Shown: positions 10,075 to 20,479 of the stretch, in pieces
Layout of the letters: each line of letters begins with the position of its first letter
How positions within the stretch are numbered: the stretch's first letter is position 1
NCBI RefSeq assembly: GCF_010183535.1
Contig: NC_071331.1
Coordinates: 7,130,001-7,194,000, forward strand
Direction: 5' to 3'
DNA: 64,000 nucleotides
DNA from: Caenorhabditis remanei
Lineage: Eukaryota; Nematoda; Chromadorea; Rhabditida; Rhabditidae
Translations under genes and position numbers: made by a program
Notes under the pieces: generated by a model
Database searches by the model: none
The model's input: only the letters and a program-made list of their open reading frames with translations
What the model was told of the DNA's origin: nothing

Positions 10075-12927
10075 AATTCCATTCGCGCTTTTCCAATCTC
10101 CTTCGGTATCTCTGTAGATTCCGAGAGTCACTTCGTCGCATGGTATTTCCACACTATCTTTCATTAAGTCTTTTTCCATTCCTGGAGCTATGAACCATGT
10201 CTGATTCTGGACTTGGACCGGTGTGTCTACATAGCACGTTCCATTAACCTTGTGATCGTAGAATACTTTTTCTGCAATAACTTCACTACATTGTGAGACC
10301 AAGTAGACCATCCCCGCTCTTTTGGCTATCACATCATTTCTTTTCAGTAGTGCCCGCATTCCAAGAGTAGGATCAATTGCTAATAAAGTTTTTGAGATCT
10401 CAATATGCGAGTTTTGCATCTCACATATTTGGTGGTATATTTTATCAAATTCTTGATAATTTGTTTCGATTATTTTATCAGCTACAAATTGTAGTCTCCC
10501 ATTCAGCTGCGAATTCTCTCGGTTCTCGGAAGCTTTTCTGTGAAGTTCTGAAATTTGTTTGATGTATTCTACTCCAACCATTTCTCGATTTAGTGGAGTT
10601 TTGGTTGTAGTGGGGAGTATATCCTTTTTCGTCACTGTCGCATTTTTCCCCTCATTTCTTTCGTTTGGCTGGACAGGGTGGGCAGTTCCAAATTCCTCAT
10701 TCAGATACCCATCGAAGTGATGTGATGGCTGTTCAAGCTGTTTGATAGTAACCGCGTTCTCCAGATTTCCGTCGTTTTCTCGGAGTTCCCGAATGAGCTG
10801 TTTCCGGTATTCTCCTTCCCTAATGGCTCTCAGGACAGCCATTTGCATGTTCGGAAGACGATAGTTTTCCCATTGCCATTTTACTTGACTCATAGTTATA
10901 TCATTTCTTCTCATTTCGTGGATGATTCTGGGATCTGTTATAGGATCATATGAGAATAGAGGGTACTTATCAATAGTGGCCTCTGGTCCGAAGAGTCGTT
11001 CAATCAGTAAACCCTTTGGTCTTTCTTTCAGTGTTAACGATCTTCTCCTCCTTTGTTTCTTCTCTACTGAATCAATGAGCTCCGATAATGACTGTCTGTA
11101 GTCTCTGATTGAAATCATAAAACTATTATTCGTTATCACTGCCATCCTGAGAGAGCAGTTTTCTATTTGTGTGTCGTTTTGGTTTTGTTTGATTTCCAGT
11201 GCCATTTGTAGGGACGGTATGGCAATTTTCGTTTTTGTAATATATGCCTCTGTGGTTTGTACTTTTGAGTACTTACAAAATTTTGTAATTCCGTCAGAGA
11301 TCCATAATATTAAAGCATCCGTCAGTTCACAATGACCTTTAGGTGCTTGGCATCCCGAGGTGTCTCCCAATGGTGAGATTACTTTCTCTCCATCTGGGGT
11401 GGCAATTTCTCCCACTTCAAGACTGTAAACTGTTCCTTCGTCACATTGTCCTCCTTTTATCCAGGGTTCTACTTTAGTGACGGATGGTAAGCTGTGGAAA
11501 ATACCATTACCTTTTGAAATCAGTGTCTGATTTCCCACCTGATGATGATCCACTGCATTTTCACATTCCATTTTTGTCATTGGAGCTGTTGTAATGTTTG
11601 CAATGTTAGGTTTTCTTACAAACCATTCTAGCCACCCTGTGTATGAACAAACAGTATATGTTGTTTTCGAACACCGGTATGCTTTTGCTTTCATTGCTGC
11701 TCCATATTCTGTGTAGATATCTACGGTTGCTTTTACCACCGTTTCTATTGGATTCAATACGCACGACATTTGTGGAGGTGGAGCAAAATACTCTCCACTT
11801 CTCACATTAGGACAGATTTGGAATTGACCTGTTGCGCCAGGAATAAATAGTGCCAAACAGGCCACAATCATGAGGAAATGAACCCCAGAGTGCGTTGGTG
11901 CACGATTCGGCTGCCATCCTCCTCTTGTATAAGAGTTCCCTCTGTTCCCTGTGTTCCTTCCATAGTTCGAGGGTCCTCTTTGGGGTCCAACGTTCCTTTG
12001 ATTCTGGTAACCATGGCCTCTAAACCCTCCTTGCTCGTTGGGTTGGGAGTGTCCTCTTGAAAAATGTCCACCTCTTTGGGTGAAGAATCCTCTCTGGTTG
12101 GGGAAACCTCTGGAATTGTTAAATCCCCCTTGATTCTCATTCAACTGTTCAATCATACGGCGTTGCTTCTTCGATTCAATGGTGAGCTCCCTGAGTTGGT
12201 TTCTCAGGCTCTCATCATCTTCTCTACGGTCAGTCTTCCGGACTTGGTCAATAAGGTTGATCGTATCTCTATCCTCCTCTTTCATGATATCCTCCATTCT
12301 CTCTGCAATTTCCACTGCCTCGTCGAGATCTGCTGGAGTTTCCCTCTCGAGAAGTTTGATCCGGATTCTAGACGGTAGACCCTGAATGAACCTGTTCACT
12401 GTAGTTCTTTCCCTTTGTTCCTCAGTTAAATCCGGGAATGCAGTCCTAGCTACATTCTCCACTCTCTTCGCGAACTTAATCATCGTTTCCGATGGTTTCA
12501 TCTTCAACGTGGTAAGTTCGTTCATTGCCCTGTCTCTGCTCCCATGGACTCTTAGCTTCTCCGCTAGAGCTTGGGTACAAAGACCAAAGTCAGCTTTGTC
12601 CTCGTCTGCCAGGCCGTCATATTTCAGACGCGCTGACCCAGTTAACAAGCGCGGAAAGACCGCGGTCGTCAATTGGCGGCCGAGGCGAAGCGTATTGGCT
12701 TCCAAGACGAATTTCTCCACCCACTGGGCAAAGTTCATTTCATCTTTTTCACCTGCAAACTTCGGCACTGTCACCCCCAATGCCTCCGTTGCGGACTTAA
12801 TGTCCTTAAAGTTGTTTGCCAACGGGACCCTTCTCGCTCCGCGCGCCTCAGCGGCCGGAGGTTCACGATGTCCCGCGTTAGGCGCTGGTGCTGGTCGTCG
12901 AATCACTCGATTCCGTAAATGTAACAT
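10075..12927 (-). CDS. Gag fused in frame to envelope-like glycoprotein ectodomain
   Basis: The likely start is the ATG at 12927, just after an acceptor-like TTTTGACAG; three upstream codons without ATG are also open. Counting from that upstream frame, residues 40-270 are a Gag-like helical domain (FAQWVEKFVLEAN, FIQGLPSRIRIKLL), and 270-350 are rich in RG/QRG repeats, a likely nucleic-acid-binding tail without a Cys knuckle. At 353-371 a strong signal peptide appears (FLMIVACLALFIPGATGQ) with its own Met at 356. A Cys-rich ectodomain with several N-glycosylation sites follows, then a furin-like KKQRRRR at 626-632. The native sequence stops near residue 956, where the nested element begins; the frame runs on to 9829 through foreign antisense sequence. 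The membrane anchor is at the start of the Pol ORF. The fusogen family was not recognised. Cleavage at the signal peptide or splicing could release the envelope part. Confidence 0.8.
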
Positions 12928-13240
12928 TGCTGTCAAAAGATAAGAATTGCCGTCTCCTCTTCTTTATATATGGGCTCTTATCAGTTTTCTCGGACACGCC
13001 TCATTTGCGTCACAGTTTCCAGAATTCCTTCTGGTCATTTCTGTTTGCGTGTGTGCTGACGTCAATGAGACTCTGAAAAGACATTAACTGCTCTCTATTT
13101 CTTATCAATCTTCTGTTTTGTGGACTTGCAAACATTCAAGTGTTTGTAAACATCTCTGAATTAAATACAGTACACTGTTGAAATTATAACAGATTTATTT
13201 AAAGAGTCCTATGGTTAATTTTAACAGAATTGAGAAAGAA
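12928..13240. other. Spacer between zinc-knuckle ORF and gag
   Basis: About 310 bp, AT-rich, with no reading frame of note. On the minus strand it could hold splice sites that join the leader to the gag acceptor near 12930. Confidence 0.4.
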
Positions 13241-13792
13241 TCACTGATGGTACATGGTCAAATGCTTCTTGTCACACTTTGAGCACGCGGGTCTCTTTTT
13301 ACAGTCGCCGGGGTGTCGAGTATTGCAATTGACGCATATTTCTGCAGATATGGCATTCATGAACCTTTGGCCAGCGGAAATGCGTGGACATTCGTATTCC
13401 TGGTGGTGCCCGGCACATTCCTTACAGCTTTGCCTTTGCCTCTTTGTTGGGACGTTCGTCCTGTCGTCCTTCCAGGTGAGACTCTCCTCAATGGTTTTGA
13501 TCTCCTTGGAAATGACTCCTTGATTCTGGATTACCTTCCGAATGCCTTTTTCCAATGAAGCAATAGAGAACTCAATTTCTCTCAGCTTTTCCATCGTCGG
13601 ATCCGCTGCCGCCTCCAGAGCAATTTCTTCATCTATTGGCATGGGTGATTCGGTCTCCATTTCTGTAATGTTTTCGTTATTTTGAGTTTCCGTGACTCGA
13701 CGACGAAAGGAGAAAAGAGGTTGAAAACAGGTGAATAATGAATTGAAAATGGAAGTGACGGTCGACGAATTCCGAGAGACCATTGTGGTCAT
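13241..13792 (-). CDS. Zinc-knuckle accessory protein of the retrotransposon
   Basis: 183 aa starting MTTMVSRNSS. The N-terminal half is acidic, with a helical segment around residues 70-105. The C-terminal third has three Cys/His clusters: CKECAGHHQEYEC, CVNCNTRHPGDC and CSKCDKKHLTMYH. These resemble nucleocapsid-type knuckles in other retroelement Gags. The Gag ORF downstream lacks knuckles, so this separate protein may supply RNA binding in trans or be joined by splicing. It lies 5' of gag, an unusual place for nucleocapsid. The TGA stop is followed by a 300-bp gap to gag. Confidence 0.75.
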   Translation of the reverse strand: MTTMVSRNSSTVTSIFNSLFTCFQPLFSFRRRVTETQNNENITEMETESPMPIDEEIALEAAADPTMEKLREIEFSIASLEKGIRKVIQNQGVISKEIKTIEESLTWKDDRTNVPTKRQRQSCKECAGHHQEYECPRISAGQRFMNAISAEICVNCNTRHPGDCKKRPACSKCDKKHLTMYHQ

Positions 13793-14113
13793 CAGCCAGA
13801 ATTTTTGTGCAATTAGATCAATCGCTTCTCATTCTCCTGTTTTTATAGTGACCTCTCCCGGAATTTTCCGTTATCTTGGAGTTTTGTGCCATTTCTTTTC
13901 CTCATCCATCGTTTTCATGATGTTTCAGGTTTCGGTGTTTAATTACGTTTTACGACTTCTCAGTGCCGTAAAAATGAGACTGATAGATGGTTTCACTCCT
14001 CCGATTTACAGTCCTCGACCTCATTTTCGGTCGATTTTATTTTTTTTTTTCATTTGCATTGTCTCTTTTTTTTTTTTCATTGGACCTTTGACCTAGTCCT
14101 TTTCTTCTAGACA

Positions 14114-14491
14114 ATGCAACCACTTCCTCAATTTTTGGATGAAAACATCCCACGCTGGCGGTGGATGGAAAGTGCGCAGTTGAATTTTCAACTCCGAAAC
14201 AAACGTCCGATGTATATAGAATTCCTCCACCGACACGGCGGAGAATCAGGAGTTCTCCAATTCACAACGGATTGGTATGTTCTTGCTAGATCCTTCAATT
14301 TACCTTTATTGTTCTTGTTTAGGACCATCGATCGCACTCTTTTTTACCGAGGTCGAAAGATGAGTGTCAAGCACTATTTTGAGGAGAGATATGGCTTCTT
14401 CCTGCAGTTCCCACGAAGTAGGATGGTATATCTTATGGGAAATTCGGGTTCGACATTCCCATTGGAGTCTATCCTTTGCGAATGGGACTGA
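14114..14491 (+). CDS. Stand-alone PAZ-domain protein, antisense in the retrotransposon leader
   Basis: The reading frame starts at an ATG two bases after TTTTCTTCTAG, a nematode cis or trans (SL) acceptor. A 48-nt intron (14275-14322, GTATGT...TTTAG) is apparent; removal gives 109 aa, but it is also open, so retention gives 125 aa. The spliced protein follows the PAZ pattern of Argonaute/Dicer: LPQFLDE at the N-terminus, a strand region, TTDWTIDRTLFY, then the conserved helix SVKHYFEERYG (Y72, Y77), LQFP (81-84) and FPLE (99-102). PAZ domains bind the 3' end of small RNAs. No PIWI, MID or N domain is present. It is encoded opposite to gag/pol, between the 5' LTR and the zinc-knuckle ORF, so it would need its own promoter. 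Role inferred: interference with host small-RNA silencing. It could instead be a decaying host capture, but the frame is intact. Confidence 0.78.
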   Translation: MQPLPQFLDENIPRWRWMESAQLNFQLRNKRPMYIEFLHRHGGESGVLQFTTDWYVLARSFNLPLLFLFRTIDRTLFYRGRKMSVKHYFEERYGFFLQFPRSRMVYLMGNSGSTFPLESILCEWD

Positions 14492-15227
14492 TTTCTAGTC
14501 TTCTCGTCGTTTTTTTTTTTCTCATTAGGCTGTATTTTCTTTTCTGTTGTTTTTTTTTTTTTCGTTTGATAAAGTTATGCTCCCAAGACGTCTTATGTAG
14601 AATATCAGTGTTCATCTTAAAAGATGAATTTCGATGATTACAGGTTAAGCACGTGGTCTTGTGATTTCCTTTTTCTCATTTGTTTTGTCAAAAATATTAT
14701 TCATCGAAACTTAACGTTTTCCTTCGAAATTTTTGATCTATGCTCAAATAGATCTGTGACTTGGGTCGTTTTCGGCGCCGTGCGACTTACGTCACGTCTT
14801 ATCTGTAACTTTACTACCTTTTGCAAAGTAGGGTTACAGGGATGACAATTCTGATAAGCGGGGTCTTCCGAGACCGCGCCTTTCTTATCTAAACTGCTTG
14901 CGTCATCCAATAGACTCTCCCCTTAATGACTTTGTTTGGCCCCCGTCGGGTCCGGGTCAAAGAGCATTAATGACTTATCCGTGGGGTGTGAACCAATAAG
15001 AAACCGATGGTTTGATCCACCTACAAGTCTGAACCCTTGTTTTCAGGTCACAACATTTGACTTTTGAGAGGTATCTTATCCATTCACATGGTCCAAATCT
15101 GTCGTCAGAACTCCTTCGTTACATTTCTGAAAACTTTTCCTTCAGTTTTCATTTCCGGATCATCTTAAAATATCTTTTAACTCGACAGATTTAAAGCAGT
15201 ATCTTTCTCCATATTTTTTTTTTTCAG
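14492..15227. other. Retrotransposon leader, no clear gene
   Basis: It contains T-rich tracts on the plus strand (14510-14560, 15210-15224) that resemble splice acceptor regions. An open frame at 14624-14845 has no recognisable protein pattern. It may hold a packaging signal and the 3' end of the PAZ transcript. Confidence 0.4.
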
Positions 15228-15239
15228 ATTCTGGTGTTG

Positions 15240-15374
15240 ATGTTAGCCAGTAGGAAATTCGGTGGCCACCTCGTTAAGTTCCGTAGATCGTGTGGTATGA
15301 AACATTTTAACTTGCCAGCTCCAAGAAGGGTACTATTCAGTATCCTTGTCAGACGTGGACTTCTCTTTTACTAG
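15240..15374 (+). CDS. Small basic ORF in retrotransposon leader
   Basis: 44 aa, MLASRKFGGHLVKF..., rich in Arg/Lys, ending at TAG. The ATG lies 12 nt after a strong acceptor (T-run then CAG at 15225-15227), on the same strand as the PAZ ORF. It may be a real short protein, a downstream exon of the antisense transcript, or chance. No family recognised. Confidence 0.25.
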   Translation: MLASRKFGGHLVKFRRSCGMKHFNLPAPRRVLFSILVRRGLLFY

Positions 15375-15409
15375 TATCCGCACTCGTCAAATCTTACGAT
15401 TCGAGGTCA

Positions 15410-15432
15410 CACATGAACAGTATGTTCATGTG
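15410..15432. promoter_or_regulatory. Perfect hairpin beside the primer-binding site
   Basis: CACATGAACA GTA TGTTCATGTG: 10-bp arms with a 3-base loop, 16 bases from the 5' LTR edge and directly 3' of the primer-binding site on the genomic RNA strand. It could serve in primer placement or packaging; this is inference. Confidence 0.5.
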
Positions 15433-15448
15433 CCGAGGGGAACCTCCA
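15433..15448 (-). other. Primer-binding site
   Basis: Minus strand directly after the 5' LTR reads TGGAGGTTCCCCTCGG. TGG is the complement of a tRNA CCA end. The tRNA was not identified. Confidence 0.65.
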
Positions 15449-15747
15449 TGTTATTATCTAACACGTGGTGTTCTAAGTGAAGACAACTGCGTTAAATAGG
15501 GTAGCTAAACCCTGAGGTTTAGGTACTTTATCTTCCATCGTGTAGCGGTTCGTAAGAAAGACTAACTCAATATTCAAATACACATTTATTTCTACCTCGA
15601 AAATAATAAGAAAAGACCAGTCTCTCTGATAAGAGAGCTGGACGGAGAGCCCCGATTGCGCCCGTAAGAGACCTTTTATAGGACTCTTATCGGTCTCAAA
15701 CGGAAAGTTATAGATAAAAGAAACAAAACAAAAACGGTACCCTGACA
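15449..15747 (-). repeat. 5' LTR of the retrotransposon
   Basis: Identical by eye to 3277-3575 across 299 bp, with the TATA box at 15672-15681 on the minus strand. It is followed by the second GTAT target duplication at 15748-15751. Confidence 0.95.
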
Positions 15748-16760
15748 GTATGATAAGAGGTAAGGAATTTGACACGTCGCTATAATCACGATATCATAAT
15801 TGAACATTTCTGCAATCAACACTCATAGTCATGTTGCTGAAACTGAAAATTTTTGTTTCACGGGTTTTTTGTTCGATGATTTATATTTGGTTCCAGACTA
15901 GCTTTTTCCCACCTCGACCCATGCCGAAAAAACTTGTCCCTCGATCACGATATGGAACCAAAACTGTGGTCCCCAAATGTCTGTATCGTCAACTCGAAAT
16001 CCACCAAAGTCCACGATTCCCCTAAACCCAACATCCTCCTCATGATATTTCCCAACGGGACCATCTGGCTAAACTACCGTATTCGATCCGAGGCACCAGA
16101 TGTTCTTTGGTTTTCGAAAGTTACTCCTATAATGCTGCTGACGTGGAGTTACAGTGGTTGGAATGGTCACCGGTGTCTACAGTAAGAAGTGACTATAATC
16201 TTCCGGATTTTCGAATGACGAATATCACGTATGGAAGTATTACTGAGGTGAGAAGATCTTGGTATTCATAAATTAACACTCCAAGAAAAAATTATGTTTT
16301 TTGTCGAGCATATAAAACAGGAAACTTCAATCGTCACGTGGAATCTGCTTTAAATTATTTTCCAAACCTTCCAGGCCTATACCGCAGGAATGTGGCACCG
16401 TCTGTCCGTGTCCATTCATTTCGAACGTCTCTACGGTTTCTATATTCTTCAAATGTATCTTCCTACCTACATATCTGTATTCATATCATGGATTGATTTC
16501 TGGATGGATACGAAAGCACTCCCTGCTAGAATCACACTTTCAGTCTCTTCATTAATGGCGTTGACGTTTCAATTTGGTAACATTGTCAAGTCACTGCCAA
16601 AGGTGAGAACTTGCTGTTTCAGATTCTTGATTTGTTGTTTGTCAAAAAAAGCAAATTAATAAAAGTCGATTAGTGGAAAAAACAAGTAATATTCATGAGT
16701 TTGCGTATTCGAGCAGACAGTGAATTTTAAAATTTGAGTCAACGTTTGAGAAAATGCCAC

Positions 16761-17268
16761 GTCCGGAACAGAGATGTTGGGAAGTGAAAATTTTCTTATC
16801 CGGAAGTCGGAAGTCGGAAGTTGGAAGTGATTTTTCTTATTAGGAAGTCGGAAGTCGGAAGTCGGAAGTAAAATTTCTTATCCGGAAGTCGGAAGTCGGA
16901 AGTGAAAAAACGTCCGGAAGTCGGAAGTCGGAATTAGATTTTTTCGCAAATATTCAAAAACTCCAAGAGAAAAGTTATAAAATTGCCGAAAATCAGTGGA
17001 AAATTAGTTTTTTGCTGAAGAACATCTTATTTTCTGTTTTTTAGACCATTTTACCATGTATTTCTGCGAAATTTACTTTTCCGATTTTCCACCGTTATGG
17101 AATGACGCAAGTCGGAAATAAAATTTCTTATCCGGAAGTCGGAAGTCGGAAGTCGGAAGTGAAATTTCTTATCCGGAAGTCGGAAGTCGGAAGTCGGAAG
17201 TGAAAAAAACCCGGAAGTCGGAAGTCGGAAGTCGGAAGTCGGAATTCCCAACAACACTGGTCCGGAAT
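16761..17268. repeat. GGAAGTCGG-run palindromic element in channel intron
   Basis: The ends are TCCGGAACAGAGATGTTGGG and the near-mirror CCCAACAACACTGGTCCGGA. Inside, each flank is built from runs of GGAAGTCGG broken by TTTCTTATCC, around an AT-rich centre (16930-17100). It sits in the 1.2-kb intron 16603-17788. Apparent frames are motif artefacts. Confidence 0.75.
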
Positions 17269-18659
17269 CACCATTTGTTCTTTTTTCGAGTGCCTAAAAG
17301 CAAACAATTGTATCAAAATCTTACTGTATCAGGGTGCTAAATAACTTCAGTGAAAATGTTATTATTCACTGCAACATGAGAACATCCTGTTTCAAAAATT
17401 TCATTTTCCGAGATTTCGATTGTCTTTCTATGGCACATTTCGATAAGTGCGTGTTTCAGAATCATGATTTTTGGATACGCATAAACGAACTATCGTTTGA
17501 TGCATTTCAAAAAAAGCTTGCCTTGAAATAATAGTTTATAATGCCTTGAAATAATAGTGGATAGTTTATAATCAATTTGCAGGTATTCTTGTCAAAATTT
17601 TTTATGATTGTGCTTTAAATTTGAATATAATTTATCCTTCATTTTCCTGCGATGCCTGGAAAAAATGATACTTTAAAAAAATTAAATATTTCTGTTGCAC
17701 ACATCTTATTGCATTGAATTTCGTAGGACAATAAATTCCATTTCTTCCCTTTGAATTCATAACATAAATCATCTCTTACGTATTTCAGGCCTCCTATGTC
17801 AAAGCAATCGATATCTGGATGTTCAGTTGTGTCGGGTGAGTTCTAGCTTTTTGATTTTTTTTAAAGCAGGCCTATTGATAGAACGAATCAGTTTTCCGAA
17901 CATCCAAAAATAATGTCTCACCCCCGAAACAGAAGCTCAATTGAAAAAATAATCCTTGAAATATTCAGATTCATCTTCTTCTCTCTAATCGAGTTAGCCA
18001 TTGTGGCATACAACGATAAAATGCATGACCAACGACTTCGAGAAGCGAGATGTTCAGTGGGGAACTTGAATTCAAATGGAGTGGGACACCCTAATCTGGA
18101 ATCTAGGAGGTATGGAAATGCGCTCTACTTATAATCTAGGGATTCGTTTCAGAAGTTTTGTGGAATTGAGTGCTCGACGAGCAAAAGGAAGTGAACTCGG
18201 AGCATCGATAGATCGAGTGGCCAGTATGCTATTTCCAACGGTGAGAGAATTTTTCCACTTTTTCAAAGCAGGCACATTATCGGCAAACTTTTTTTTTCAA
18301 ACTTATATTTTTCTTTTGTTTCGGCAAACTTATATTTTTCTATTCATTTGTTAAAATTAGTCATTCTACCTCTCTCGTTGATTTTCTCGCAATTGTCTCT
18401 AATTCCAGATGAATTTTTCCACTTTTTCAAAGTAGACACATTATGGCTTAAGAATAATGAGAAATTAATAAAGATTTCTTTACATTTCACAAACCAATAA
18501 ATAATTTTCTGCCCACTTATATTTTTGAATCCGAATTGGTTTTTTTTATTGATTGTGCGTTTTTTTCTACAATTTCTGCAATTCCAGATGTTCGCTCTCT
18601 TCAATCTGGTCTATTGGTCCTACTACTTGACGACAAGTATGAATCCGGTTTATACATGA

Positions 18660-20479
18660 ACACTGATTGCTTCAATTTGATCTATACACTGGTTTTTATT
18701 TTTTGTGTTATTTAAATGAATTTGTGTAAAAGTCACGGAAAGTTGAGAGAATTGTTTTCTTGAAAGAACATTTAGTTTTTTTTTTAAATATGAAACGGGT
18801 TTGTTAAGATCAATCATGTTTCACAGAATTTGCTAAAAACTGAACCTTTAGGTTTGTTCAGTTAGAAACCATTTGGATTGGACCAACAAAAAACATGCGT
18901 TTGGAAACAAACAATTAATTTTCAAACATACGAAATGACCAGCTTACAATTTTCTGTTCCAGTTGATTCATAAGTCAGTTCTGTTATTTTCTCAACGATT
19001 ACTGGTTAAGCAAACTTGAAATCTGCGACATTCAATAAGTAATTTAAAGAATTATACACTTTTCAGTCAGTGAGATGATACTCCGAATGCATACTTTAAT
19101 TCCAGTGATCTCTGTTTCACAATGTTCTTCTAAACTGTTTGCGAAAATCGGAATTAGTTGTTTTCTTTTTATTTCCAAGATTTCTATTACAGCGAATTGT
19201 ATGCTGAAATGCAGGTTTTTTGGAAACAGTTGCGGTAATAAAGCAAAAACCAGTGAAACTAAATATTGACTTTATTTGAGAACCGACTGAAACAGACCGG
19301 AAACACAGATAACCTCATAGCCCATTTCAAACTCAAAATGAGAATTGGCTGAAACACAAACAAATACCAAATCTTCCCGTTGGAGGTGGTAACCGCAGCA
19401 ATAGTAATTGTAGAATCCATAGACTTTCCCCGTTTCCCATTTTTGATATTCACATCTATGTATGAATATTAGTTGATACCATAAACGCTTTCTTGACGAA
19501 ATATGTATGTTGAAGACATAACTGTTCCTTTTAACTGGAGAACTTATGTATGAATATTGCGAAGTAAAAGTGAAAACTGCAACTGATGGTGTTAGATTTT
19601 CACGGTAATTTAGAGAAACGACATAATAGTTTCATTTTTTTACCTTGGTAATAAAAAAATTCAATAACCGAATAATTTTAGTGGAAAAGAGGAAAAAAAT
19701 GTCAAGATTGATATTTATCAAATAAATCATTTAACCTAATCAGCCACAACAATATTGCAGTATCATTACTATGATAAGTGTATAAAAATGAAGAAATTAT
19801 AATAATTGGATTTTATCTAGAGGATATATTTCTTTTCGTTTAACAACACTATACAATTTCTTTAGTTTTTTCTTACTCATGCTTTGCATAATTCTATCAT
19901 CTCTGCTCGTATTTAATTGTAACCATGTAATGTACCAACGAACCAAGTTCCCTTTGTCTATTAGATTAGAAACCGTGAATTCTTTCTTTAAAATGTTCTG
20001 TTTTCCCAATGTTTTGTGTTCAGCTCCACCACACTTTTCTGTTTTGAAATGCAGATACTATTTGCAAAGTTATATTTTTTCCGATATTTTTTTTTCTTTG
20101 AAATAATAATAGATTCATTTTTCCTTCCCGGAACTCGATGTTTTAATGAAATAATTACACTTTCAGCTATTGATTAAAAGGAGTGACAAACTCGAAACAT
20201 TGTTCGGCTTTGTGTAGCTCATTTATAAACATTATTCGAACCATTAACGGCTAAATAATAAATTATCATCATTTTACCAATTTACGTCATTTATTCGAAA
20301 CCGCAAAAATAAAAACAGAAAAACGTGACAAACAATACAAATTTTGGCATTTTCTAGCGAGTGTGCAGAACCCCAAAAAGATAAAATAGAGAGAATCAGA
20401 GGGAAGAAAAATGGGACATGACTAATCACAAAAAAACAAAAGAAAACAGGAAAAGGGGAGGAATTAGAACCGGTATGAA
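18660..20479. other. Intergenic, no gene seen
   Basis: AT-rich sequence between the convergent channel and ELAPOR-like genes. Segments near 19329-19370 and 20150-20480 recur at the left end of the window as part of a duplicated locus. No RNA gene or repeat structure stood out. Confidence 0.5.

Larger units (their letters stand above)
3277..15747 (-). mobile_element. 12.5-kb LTR retrotransposon with env-like and PAZ ORFs
   Basis: A complete element read on the minus strand, bounded by 299-bp LTRs that begin TGT and end ACA. It has a 4-bp target duplication, a primer-binding site beginning TGG next to the 5' LTR, and a polypurine tract next to the 3' LTR. The order from the 5' end is: antisense PAZ ORF, zinc-knuckle ORF, gag fused to env-like, then a short nested foreign element, then PR-H2C2-PR-RT-RNase H-integrase. 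RT and integrase and their order place it in the Ty3/Gypsy-like group. Identical LTRs imply a very recent insertion. The nested insertion in the envelope-like region probably makes this copy dependent on helper elements. Confidence 0.93.
3055..18659 (+). pseudogene. Cys-loop ligand-gated (anion-type) channel, disrupted
   Basis: Exons: about 3055-3276 continuing at 15752-15759, then 15897-16247, 16375-16602, 17789-17835, 17969-18109, 18153-18240 and 18588-18659. The first exon encodes the start of the extracellular domain (VEVEITIQDIS, FTIDYWISAIWY); later exons give [33 protein letters not shown], then four membrane segments. M2 is preceded by the PAR motif ([20 protein letters not shown]) typical of anion-selective channels; M4 ends near the stop. 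Two lesions are visible. The retrotransposon at 3277-15747 splits the codons for WY and DKR. In addition, about 40 nt are missing near 16097, removing the first Cys of the Cys-loop and shifting the frame. A TAA also lies in frame near 3050, and no 5' exon with a start was found. The family resembles nematode lgc/GABA/glutamate-chloride receptors; the exact orthologue is not assigned. Confidence 0.85.

Noticed and set aside
10377..13523. Plus-strand ORFs opposite gag and the zinc-knuckle ORF
   Set aside because: Antisense shadows; only the PAZ ORF on this strand shows a domain pattern, a splice acceptor and an intron.
13731..14096. 121-codon plus-strand frame upstream of the PAZ ORF as an N-terminal extension
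   Set aside because: Overlaps the zinc-knuckle ORF antisense and ends in phenylalanine runs from a T-tract; no sign of an Argonaute N domain.
16761..17268. GGAAGTCGG array considered as a CRISPR or satellite array
   Set aside because: No unique spacers, eukaryotic context, and inverted ends show that it is a palindromic element.
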